This document shows positions 57,609 to 64,000 of a stretch of 64,000 nucleotides of DNA, piece after piece. The notes below the pieces were generated by a model. The model saw only the letters and a list, made by a program, of their open reading frames with translations, did no database searches and was not told the origin of the DNA. A program made the translations under genes and the position numbers. How positions within the stretch are numbered: the first letter of the stretch is position 1; the number at the start of each line of letters is the position of its first letter. The stretch comes from an uncultured Lentisphaeria bacterium (GTDB taxonomy: Bacteria > Verrucomicrobiota > Lentisphaeria > Victivallales > UBA1829): the NCBI GenBank assembly GCA_905197955.1, contig CAJKAR010000029.1:1-64000 (forward strand). The letters run 5' to 3'.

Positions 57609-57666
57609 CCCGGATCACCGCCGCTCTTTCACACTGCGGGAAGAAGCGGCGGTCGATGACTCCCGA

Positions 57667-59151
57667 TCACCCCTCTTCAAACAGACAGCCGAACGCGCCC
57701 TTCCGGACCTCAACCGTTCCCAGAAACACCCGGTTCCGGGCATCGACCTTGTCATAGGGCAGTCGGATTTCCGGAGTACCGTCGCGCCGGCCCACGGAAA
57801 TCCAGAGCGAATAGAGCCCCGGTTTCAGGAAGGGAGCCCGGGCGCTGATCTGCAATCGGGAGACATGCGTTTTCAGCGGAGTCTTGTCCGGAGCACCCAC
57901 CGGAAGTCCGCGCAGATTCAGGGTCTCGTCGGAAAGGACCGCAACAATGCCCCCGCGGTCATCGGTCAGGGTATAGGTCAGGAACGCATCCCGGTACGGT
58001 GGAGCGACCCCGGCATTCCCGACTTTGCAGCGGATCTCAAATGCCGTCCCCGGAAACAGAATCTCGGGAAATGTCACTTCCGGAATGACAAAACGGTATC
58101 CCATCCGCCGGTTGATCGCGCGTATCACATCCGCATTCTCCTTCCAGAACATCTCCGGATAGGCATGAATGGAAAGATAACTCACATGATACTCCTCCAC
58201 AACCCGCTGAAGCATTCGTCCGTTCTCCCACCAGCCTCCCCGCCGGGGGTGACCGTAATGTTCGTGTTCCACGATTACCGGCAGAACGGGGTAAAATGTC
58301 CGGGCGAGATCGGCATGATGCCATGCCTTCTTTCCGCCGGAAACCAGAATGGAATCGTCCCGCATGCTGATTCCACGCTCCCGGCAGTAGCGCATCAGGG
58401 GGAAGTCCGCCCCCGGAGCGTTGGGGCCGATGACATCATCCGAAATCACCAGCTGGGTGTCGGGAAAGAACTCCTTGTACATGTCGATATGAATCCGGGC
58501 AAGGCGCTCCGTTTCCTTCTGACTCAAACGCTGACTCAGAAACGTATGCCCCTCTCCCCAGAGCCCGAATGTCCCGATGTCCACGAATGCAATATCCGGA
58601 TTCCCGTTGTATCTGGCGCCGGCAGCCTTCAGAAAGTTGCGGAGCTTCGCCAGATAGACCGGATCATCATATATGGGATCCATCGCTTTCATCGGAACGG
58701 GACCATTGTTCCGATAGGTGTAGCGAAACAGCTTCGCTCCCGCCTTCTCCACCCATTTGGGCGTTGCATACTCCAGCCAGCCTTCCGAAGTGGTGAAGCG
58801 GAGCGCCACTTTTTTCCCCTTTGATATCCAGCGCTGCGCCGGAGTATCCAGAATCGGCCACTGGAATTTTCCCTCCTCCGGTTCGAGGAACGCCCAGGGG
58901 ACCCGCATATACACGGTGGAACAACCTTCGAACCAGTCCAGCGTATCGGATGGCTCCAGATGCGCGCCATACCGTCGCGTCAGATTGGAATAAAAGAACA
59001 TGGTCCACCCCATGCCGGGGTTCAGCAGAGCCTTTCCGTTGTCCTCCAGGCGTACCGTCATGAAGTCCCGTTCCTTCCACTTCGGGGGCTCCTTCGCCGT
59101 CAGGAAAAGTGGACTGAGCACCAGACTCAGCATACAAATCGCACGAATCAT
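57667..59151 (-). CDS. Secreted DUF4832-type TIM-barrel protein
   Basis: 494 aa with a signal peptide (RAICMLSLVLSPLFLTAKE). The first 360 residues look like a GH-type TIM barrel: NPGMGWTMFFYSN, YMRVPWAFLEPEEGKFQWP, DIAFVDIGTFGLWGEGH, LVISDDVIG. The last 130 residues are the DUF4832 beta domain (IPEVTFPEILFPGTAFEIRCKVGNAGVAPPY). Such proteins are found beside glycosidases in Lentisphaerota and Planctomycetes; no activity is established that I know of. AAGGAG lies 9 bp before the ATG. It is the last gene of regulator-pseudopilin-DUF4832. Confidence 0.82.
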   Translation of the reverse strand: MIRAICMLSLVLSPLFLTAKEPPKWKERDFMTVRLEDNGKALLNPGMGWTMFFYSNLTRRYGAHLEPSDTLDWFEGCSTVYMRVPWAFLEPEEGKFQWPILDTPAQRWISKGKKVALRFTTSEGWLEYATPKWVEKAGAKLFRYTYRNNGPVPMKAMDPIYDDPVYLAKLRNFLKAAGARYNGNPDIAFVDIGTFGLWGEGHTFLSQRLSQKETERLARIHIDMYKEFFPDTQLVISDDVIGPNAPGADFPLMRYCRERGISMRDDSILVSGGKKAWHHADLARTFYPVLPVIVEHEHYGHPRRGGWWENGRMLQRVVEEYHVSYLSIHAYPEMFWKENADVIRAINRRMGYRFVIPEVTFPEILFPGTAFEIRCKVGNAGVAPPYRDAFLTYTLTDDRGGIVAVLSDETLNLRGLPVGAPDKTPLKTHVSRLQISARAPFLKPGLYSLWISVGRRDGTPEIRLPYDKVDARNRVFLGTVEVRKGAFGCLFEEG

Positions 59152-59334
59152 TCTTGTTTTCTCCTTGCCAATAGTCTCTCAAACTCTTCCGGTCTGTCCG
59201 TTTTCCACTTCCGTTCCGACCGCCGGGAAAATCGGAAACGGGGCCTGACTTCCGCACCCTTCCGCGCAGGGCCGGCACACAATCAAATGACTATCACTCC
59301 TTTCCGGGTATTTCCGATTGAGAATGCTGGAAGA

Positions 59335-60099
59335 TCAGAAAATCTGCCAGTCTTCATCCTTGATGTCAATTCCGAGCGTATACTCGTCGCCGCTCCGTTT
59401 GAAAACTCCGTTGACGTGACCATCTACAAATGCAACATTGCAGCGGTTGTCATGGGGAGCGGACGGATAACTGAAATTACTCGCCGGACTGTTTGCAAAA
59501 AACGGAGACTGCACATTAGGCGCATATCCGATCATTCCGGAATCGGCAAGCATCGGCGTACTGGAGCTTCGTTTGAAGGCGGATATCTTCCGATACCCTC
59601 CCAGATAACCGCCCGCGGGATTCACCGTCGTATCCTTCTGCCATGTGCAGAGCGAGTACGTCCAGCCATACTCCGCTCCCTTTGACAAGCCCCAGTTTTT
59701 CGCCATAAGGCAAAGGAAAGGACCGTCTCCATGTTCCGTCGGCTTCCAGTAGTTGCTGTTCTTCGGAAGATAATTTAATTTTATGCCCAGAATATTCGGC
59801 CATGAGGTGGCTCGGCTGTCCCAGGGAGCCGGAAAGGTGTCGTTATAATCGCCGGCATACTGGAAAAGCCCCAGAGAAAGCTGCTTCTCATTGTTAATGC
59901 AAGTGGCATTCCACCCCTTCTCCCGCGCCTTGTTCAAGGAGGGAAGAAGAAGAGCTGCTAGAATTGCAATAATAGCAATCACTACTAAAAGCTCTATTAA
60001 TGTAAATGATTTTTCAATATAAAAAACCCTTTTCCGATCTCCATTCCGGATTTCTTCCCCGGGATGGATTCCGACATCTGCACATGCTGCTGTTCTCAT
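59335..60099 (-). CDS. DUF1559-type prepilin-like protein (pseudopilin)
   Basis: 254 aa. A long leader of 31 residues (MRTAACADVGIHPGEEIRNG, ending EKS) precedes FTLIELLVVIAIIAILAALL; the residue before the cut is Ser, not Gly. The C-terminus has PHDNRCNVAFVDGHVNG, the H-X9-DG motif with exact spacing. The ATG at 60099 has AAAGG 11 bp upstream; a shorter start inside the leader is possible. It lies 36 bp after the GntR/LacI regulator and 183 bp before the DUF4832 gene, in which I see no terminator. Confidence 0.86.
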   Translation of the reverse strand: MRTAACADVGIHPGEEIRNGDRKRVFYIEKSFTLIELLVVIAIIAILAALLLPSLNKAREKGWNATCINNEKQLSLGLFQYAGDYNDTFPAPWDSRATSWPNILGIKLNYLPKNSNYWKPTEHGDGPFLCLMAKNWGLSKGAEYGWTYSLCTWQKDTTVNPAGGYLGGYRKISAFKRSSSTPMLADSGMIGYAPNVQSPFFANSPASNFSYPSAPHDNRCNVAFVDGHVNGVFKRSGDEYTLGIDIKDEDWQIF

Positions 60100-60135
60100 T
60101 CCTTGAATTTCCTTTTCTTGGAGTTATTCGTTCTT

Positions 60136-61224
60136 TCAATGATTGATAACGGATCCGTTGACAATCATTGAAGGCGTAAAATAATCATAAGGATTGGTGA
60201 CGGGAGTGAATTTCCCGGGATTCTCCAGAAGTTCCAGAACCGCATCCATCTGTCCTTCCATATTCAGATCGACACAATCCAGAGGGGGATGCTGAATTTC
60301 CGCCGTCTGGAGGTGGCCGATTGTCACGAGGCTCAGCTCTTCCGGAATCCGGATCCCGGAATTCAGGCAGGCGTTGACAGCACCGGTGAACGAGTCGGAA
60401 GAAATGCCGATCATGCCGGTAAAATCCATTCCGTTTCGAATCACCTGAAGAAAATAGCGGTAGGTTTTATCGGGAGCATATTCCCCGGAACGAACTCCGC
60501 AGTTCAGAACAACACACTCCATTCCCTGATGTTTTCCATAATTTAAAACGCCGCGGACACGATCTTCAATCACGCTTCCATACGGTTCGGAAATCAGAAC
60601 AGCGATTTTCCGGTGTCCGTAATTGAACAGGTGACTGGCCGCCAGAGTCCCGGCAAAGACATCGTCCGCTCCGACAGTCAGAACAGAAATATCCCCATGA
60701 TGCCGGTTCATAATCACGAGCGGAACCGCTTCCATATACTGCTCCAGGAGTTTCAGGGTATGCGAATTCCACTGAGTTGAACTGCTGACCTGCAATGCAA
60801 CCCCTTTGACATTTTCCTCCACAAGGGGAAGGTTCTGCGGAATCAGTTCCTCATAGTTGAATCGATGAATCAGAATCCGTTTGGGCAAATACTTCTCGCG
60901 CAGAGAATTGATATACTCCTCCATCAAGGTCAGATTGGTGGAATTCCAGCGGGGAACCGCAAAGAGATAAGTCGCGGGGGCATCGCTGCGGAAACGTCGG
61001 ATCGCATCGGTCGTGAATGTTCCGCGACCGGGAACCACACGGAGAAATCCGGCTTTGCGGAAGCGCGCCACCGTCTGGTCCACCACCAGTTGACTGACAT
61101 TGAACCGTTTCATAATCTCGCGGTTCGTCATGAACTGAACTCCGGGAGAGTATCTGCCCAGCTCTTCCAAAAGCTGTTCATAGAGAATTTCTGTTTTTAA
61201 AACTGCCTGGGGCATCCCTGTCAC
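60136..61224 (-). CDS. GntR/LacI-type chimeric transcription regulator
   Basis: 362 aa. The N-terminal winged helix (about 10-75) reads TNREIMKRFNVSQLVVDQTVARF, then LRVVPGRGTFTTDA, a GntR-type pattern. From about 85 the LacI-type ligand domain follows (YLFAVPRW, GVALQVSSSTQWN, VTVGADDVFAGTLAASHLFNYGHRKIAVLIS, ELSLVTIGHLQ). It resembles the regulator at 43739 in design but is not closely similar. It is the first gene of its operon and has its own promoter at 61247-61275; repeats there suggest autoregulation. Confidence 0.88.
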   Translation of the reverse strand: MTGMPQAVLKTEILYEQLLEELGRYSPGVQFMTNREIMKRFNVSQLVVDQTVARFRKAGFLRVVPGRGTFTTDAIRRFRSDAPATYLFAVPRWNSTNLTLMEEYINSLREKYLPKRILIHRFNYEELIPQNLPLVEENVKGVALQVSSSTQWNSHTLKLLEQYMEAVPLVIMNRHHGDISVLTVGADDVFAGTLAASHLFNYGHRKIAVLISEPYGSVIEDRVRGVLNYGKHQGMECVVLNCGVRSGEYAPDKTYRYFLQVIRNGMDFTGMIGISSDSFTGAVNACLNSGIRIPEELSLVTIGHLQTAEIQHPPLDCVDLNMEGQMDAVLELLENPGKFTPVTNPYDYFTPSMIVNGSVINH

Positions 61225-61229
61225 TCCGT

Positions 61230-61246
61230 TTTGTGTATTTGTGTAT
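61230..61246 (-). other. Tandem TACACAAA repeats before the regulator start
   Basis: On the minus strand TACACAAATACACAAAA sits right after the -10 box of the 61247 promoter, placing two 8-bp repeats at the transcription start and the ATG leader. A plausible autoregulatory binding site; inference. Confidence 0.4.
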
Positions 61247-61275
61247 ATTATAGCATATTAGTCACATTAATGCAA
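61247..61275 (-). promoter_or_regulatory. Promoter of the regulator-pseudopilin-DUF4832 operon
   Basis: On the minus strand TTGCAT (61270-61275), 17-bp spacer, TATAAT (61247-61252, perfect). The leader to the ATG at 61224 is about 16 nt and includes GGAG. Confidence 0.7.
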
Positions 61276-61415
61276 TAGGTGTTTTTGAAAAAAAACAAAA
61301 AAACTTTTTCCAAACCTGCCCGCAGCAGAAAGAGACCCCGGAATGGCTCGAATCGGCTTCCGGTGCGATCAGCGGAACAAACACCGGAAGAGTTTTGCCG
61401 CACGCCCCGCGGGAC

Positions 61416-61444
61416 TTGATTTTCGCTCGTTCGAATGCTATTTT
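61416..61444 (+). promoter_or_regulatory. Candidate promoter of the nitronate monooxygenase-like gene
   Basis: TTGATT (61416-61421), 17-bp spacer, TATTTT (61439-61444). The leader to the ATG at 61494 holds a direct repeat CGAATGCTA (61432-61440 and 61466-61474) that may bind a regulator. Confidence 0.55.
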
Positions 61445-61493
61445 AATTAAGGTCATTTCAATTAACGAATGCTAAACGAACTAGGGAATCAGA

Positions 61494-62543
61494 ATGAAAC
61501 TGCCTCCATTGAAAATCAGAAATCTGGAATCGAAATATCCCGTGATTCAGGCTGGAATGGGAGTCCGTATCGGTATGGCGGAGCTGGCTGCCGCGACCAT
61601 CCGTGAAGGAGGTTACGGAACCATCGCCAGCGTCGGAATCGGAGACATCGAACGCGGAAAACATCACTTCGTCGATGAATGCAACACCAATTTCGCTCTG
61701 GAGATCCGGAAAGCAAAAGAACTTGCTCAAGGGAAAAAACCGCTCGGCGTAAATGTCATGGTGGCTCTCTCCAATTATGAGGAAATTATCAAAACCGCGG
61801 TGAAAGAGGGTGTCGATTACATTATCTCCGGCGCGGGACTGCCGCTCCCCCTGCCCGAATATGTCGGAGATGCGGATATTGCTCTGATCCCCGTCATTTC
61901 CAGCGGGCGAGCCTTCGAAGTTGTTGTCAAAACCTGGCTCCGGAAATACAACCGCAAGCCCGATGCAGTCATCATTGAAGGCCCCAGAAACGGAGGACAT
62001 CTCGGCTTTACCATGGAACAGATCCAGCATCCGGAAACCTGTTCTCTGGATCTGCTTCTGAAAGATGTAAAGGAAGTCGCGGAACGCTACAATCTCGGTG
62101 AAATTCCCTATATCGCCGCAGGAGAAGTCGCCTGCCGTGCCGATATCGAAAATGCTCTGAAAATGGGCTACAACGGCGTACAGATCGGAACATTCTTCAT
62201 CACCACGGAAGAGGCGGGAATCGATCGCAGAAGCAAAGAGGTCTTCGTCAACGCAAAACCGGAAGATATTGTGGTCATCAAGAGCCCGGTGGGACTTCCC
62301 GTCCGCGTGCTCAAAACGCCGCTGGTTCAGAGAGTTCTGACAGGGGGAAAGGAAAAATTCTCCTGTCCGTACCGCTGTCTCCGTTCCTGCGATCCGCGGA
62401 AATCGCTCTTCTGTATTGCCCGCGCGCTTCTGGCGACCTGGTCCGGCGATGTCGAAAACGGACTCTATATGACCGGATGCAACATCAATTCCGTAAAGAA
62501 AATTTATCCGATCAAGGAATTTTTCGATACTTTGAAAGACTGA
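61494..62543 (+). CDS. Nitronate monooxygenase/FabK-like flavoprotein
   Basis: 349 aa with a TIM-barrel FMN fold. YPVIQAGMGVRIGMAELAAA, ISGAGLPLPLP and IEGPRNGGHLG (with the His of the NMO/FabK family) are present, then IAAGEVACRADIENALKMGYNGVQIGT for phosphate binding. A Cys-rich segment CPYRCLRSCDPRKSLFC near residues 288-304 is typical of the clostridial-type branch. Candidates are nitronate monooxygenase (detoxifying nitronates) or a FabK-type enoyl reductase; there are no fatty-acid genes nearby to favour FabK. GAATC before the ATG is a weak ribosome site. An MFS transporter follows after a terminator. Confidence 0.8.
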   Translation: MKLPPLKIRNLESKYPVIQAGMGVRIGMAELAAATIREGGYGTIASVGIGDIERGKHHFVDECNTNFALEIRKAKELAQGKKPLGVNVMVALSNYEEIIKTAVKEGVDYIISGAGLPLPLPEYVGDADIALIPVISSGRAFEVVVKTWLRKYNRKPDAVIIEGPRNGGHLGFTMEQIQHPETCSLDLLLKDVKEVAERYNLGEIPYIAAGEVACRADIENALKMGYNGVQIGTFFITTEEAGIDRRSKEVFVNAKPEDIVVIKSPVGLPVRVLKTPLVQRVLTGGKEKFSCPYRCLRSCDPRKSLFCIARALLATWSGDVENGLYMTGCNINSVKKIYPIKEFFDTLKD

Positions 62544-62552
62544 GCGCAACGC

Positions 62553-62577
62553 GCCGCCGGAATTCCGGCGGCTTTTT
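62553..62577 (+). terminator. Rho-independent terminator after the nitronate monooxygenase-like gene
   Basis: GCCGCCGGAATTCCGGCGGC (62553-62572) is a perfect 20-bp palindrome followed by TTTTTC, 9 bp past the stop and 16 bp before the MFS ATG. Either the MFS gene has a separate weak promoter or it depends on read-through. Confidence 0.82.
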
Positions 62578-62592
62578 CATTTCCGGGAAATT

Positions 62593-63810
62593 ATGAAAAA
62601 ACACAGCATCATACCAAGTGCCTTCCATACCTCGGGAACCCAGATCGCCGCTCTTTCCGCTGCACACTTCATGGTGGATATGCTCGGCGGGCTGCTGCCT
62701 GGTTTTCTTCCGATTGCTCTGACGCACTTCAATCTTAACCTCGGCATGGGAGTGATTATCATCACCAGCATGAGCATCGGCTGCAATATCATGCAGATTC
62801 CGGCGGCCATGCTGGGAAGAGAGACTCGTAAACCCTGGCTGTTAAATCTGGGACTTTTGATGGCGGGACTGATTGTGCTCCTTGCGGCCATGCCATCTGC
62901 GACTCCGGTTTTTGTGCTCTGCATCCTGATGGTGATTGTCGGAGCGGGAATTGCGATTGTACATCCGCATGGTCTCCGCGGCACTCAGCACATCGGAAAA
63001 ATTGCTCCGAGCGTCACGACTCCGACGTTCATGACAGGTGGATTTCTCGGCAGTGCGGTAGGACCATGGATCAGTGCTCTTCTGGTCGGTCATTTCGGAT
63101 TGAAAGGACTCTACTGGATGATTCCGCCGATCCTGCTTATCATACTTTCTCTGCGTCTGAGCAATGTCAAACTGGCACCGGACCATGCACAGCCTGTCGT
63201 CCGGGAAGAAAAAGATCCCGCCGCGGAGAAGACAGCCTCCATTCAAACAGCAGCAGAGGCCCCCTGGAGCTTCTGGAACCTCTTCCTGATCGCGACCCTT
63301 CTGAATACGGGAACGGTGACCATTCAAGCGCTTCTGCCATCCTATCTGGTCATGCTGGATTTTGCACTTTCGTTCGGAGGGTTCAGCGCGATGCTTTTCG
63401 GAATTGGTTCAGCGATCGGTTCCATCACGATCGGTTTTCTGGTACGGAAACACCGCTGTGCACCGTTTGTACTCAATGGACTGGCGCTGGGGATTCCGAC
63501 TCTGCAGGTTTATTTTCTAGTTGCGCAGTATTCTGCGGCCTGTCTGCTGATTATGCTGGGCGGACTGCTGGCGAGTTCCTGCTATCCGCTGCTGGTCTCC
63601 ATGTCGCGCAATGCGGAAGGATCTCTGCCGATGAGCACACGGATGGGACTGATTGTCGGAGGAACATGGGGACTTGCCGGAGTGGCTCTGCTGGTCATCG
63701 GGCAGATTGCCTCCAGAATCGGACTGGCTCCGGTCATGCACCTCTCATGGTTCTTCTACTCCTTCACCCTGATTGCCGCACTTCTGACCATGAAAAAAAG
63801 ATCCACATAA
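62593..63810 (+). CDS. MFS transporter, fosmidomycin-resistance-like
   Basis: 405 aa with about 12 membrane helices. It moves a small molecule across the inner membrane with an ion gradient. HFMVDMLGGLLPGFLPIA near residues 23-40 and VHPHGLRGT near 122 resemble the Fsr (fosmidomycin resistance) subfamily. A charged middle loop (EEKDPAAEKTASIQTAAE) divides the two halves. The substrate cannot be deduced. The ATG lies just past the terminator of the gene before; GGGAA upstream is a weak ribosome site. Confidence 0.8.
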   Translation: MKKHSIIPSAFHTSGTQIAALSAAHFMVDMLGGLLPGFLPIALTHFNLNLGMGVIIITSMSIGCNIMQIPAAMLGRETRKPWLLNLGLLMAGLIVLLAAMPSATPVFVLCILMVIVGAGIAIVHPHGLRGTQHIGKIAPSVTTPTFMTGGFLGSAVGPWISALLVGHFGLKGLYWMIPPILLIILSLRLSNVKLAPDHAQPVVREEKDPAAEKTASIQTAAEAPWSFWNLFLIATLLNTGTVTIQALLPSYLVMLDFALSFGGFSAMLFGIGSAIGSITIGFLVRKHRCAPFVLNGLALGIPTLQVYFLVAQYSAACLLIMLGGLLASSCYPLLVSMSRNAEGSLPMSTRMGLIVGGTWGLAGVALLVIGQIASRIGLAPVMHLSWFFYSFTLIAALLTMKKRST

Positions 63811-63902
63811 ATTCTCATACCGCCCCTCCTCCGGTTCCGGAAAGAGAGGGAGCGCAGCAGCAAAAACAGAAGAAATCATTCGAAGAAAAGAGAACAGGCT
63901 GC

Positions 63903-63930
63903 TTGATTTTCCGTTTTTGACCGTTATATT
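63903..63930 (+). promoter_or_regulatory. Candidate promoter for tRNA-Pro
   Basis: TTGATT (63903-63908), 16-bp spacer, TATATT (63925-63930), with the expected start about 12 bp before the tRNA. Confidence 0.55.
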
Positions 63931-63949
63931 GCAGGACAATGTTTTTTAC

Positions 63950-64000
63950 GGGGCATAGCGCAGTCTGGCTAGCGCGTCTGCTTTGGGAGCAGAAAGTCCA
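63950..64000 (+). tRNA. tRNA-Pro (anticodon TGG), cut by window edge
   Basis: The first 51 nt are visible: acceptor CGGGGCA, D-arm GCGC-AGTCTGGCTA-GCGC, and anticodon stem TCTGC/GCAGA with loop TTTGGGA (anticodon TGG). The T-arm and 3-prime acceptor lie beyond base 64000. Confidence 0.9.

Noticed and set aside
62593..63810. Antibiotic resistance determinant
   Set aside because: Similarity to fosmidomycin-type exporters is only at subfamily level; nothing in the context supports a drug-resistance role.

Overview
This 64 kb window is chromosomal DNA of moderate G+C. The most likely source is an anaerobic or fermentative member of the PVC superphylum, with Lentisphaerota (Victivallales-like) the best fit. 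That assignment is inference. It rests on three DUF1559-type pseudopilins sitting beside glycosidase genes, GntR/LacI-type chimeric regulators, a DUF4832 protein, a single-chain pyruvate:ferredoxin oxidoreductase, and a tuf-rpmG-tRNA-Trp-secE-nusG-rpl-rpoBC order like that of Chlamydiae. No phage, insertion sequence, plasmid or CRISPR array is visible.

Layout. (1) 1-281: non-coding, with two copies of a 69-nt direct repeat and a run of perfect hairpins. (2) 282-8366, minus strand: a tight operon rimO-pgsA-hflX-(1266-aa coiled-coil/TPR protein)-ybaB-recR, with overlaps or gaps of a few bases. (3) 8546-18696, minus strand: a probable transcription unit of FAD oxidoreductase, small membrane protein, Nudix hydrolase, CYTH protein, Upf1-like helicase, a BatB-BatC fusion (VWA+TPR) and BatD running in frame into BatE, closed by a hairpin terminator. 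(4) 18825-38735, minus strand: translation and transcription genes read as tRNA-Leu, tRNA-Thr, tuf, rpmG, tRNA-Trp, secE, nusG, rplK, rplA, rplJ, rplL, rpoB, rpoC, rpsL, rpsG, fusA, rpsJ, rplC, rplD, rplW, rplB, rpsS. The S10 operon stops after rpsS at a strong terminator, and tuf lies upstream of secE instead of after fusA.

(5) 38831-53756: a polysaccharide-utilisation region with two divergent blocks. Minus strand: pseudopilin, GntR/LacI regulator, polysaccharide deacetylase-like protein and a 1115-aa secreted GH5-like protein, all behind a perfect sigma-70 consensus promoter, plus an AraC regulator. Plus strand: a 1529-aa secreted GH2-like protein, a pseudopilin and a cytoplasmic GH39-like enzyme. 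The two large secreted proteins share a module of about 180-200 aa. (6) 53764-57463: nifJ with its own promoter and terminator. (7) 57567-61275, minus strand: GntR/LacI regulator, pseudopilin and secreted DUF4832 protein, repeating the regulator + pseudopilin + carbohydrate-protein theme. (8) 61416-64000, plus strand: nitronate monooxygenase-like protein, MFS transporter and a tRNA-Pro cut by the window edge.

The most interesting pattern is the repeated cassette of a sugar-type regulator, a pseudopilin lacking the usual Gly before the cleavage site, and a large secreted carbohydrate-active protein, together with the module shared by the two biggest secreted proteins. Starts were moved from the longest reading frame to the Shine-Dalgarno-supported codon where the sequence allowed. 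All functions come from motif reading; no database search was run.
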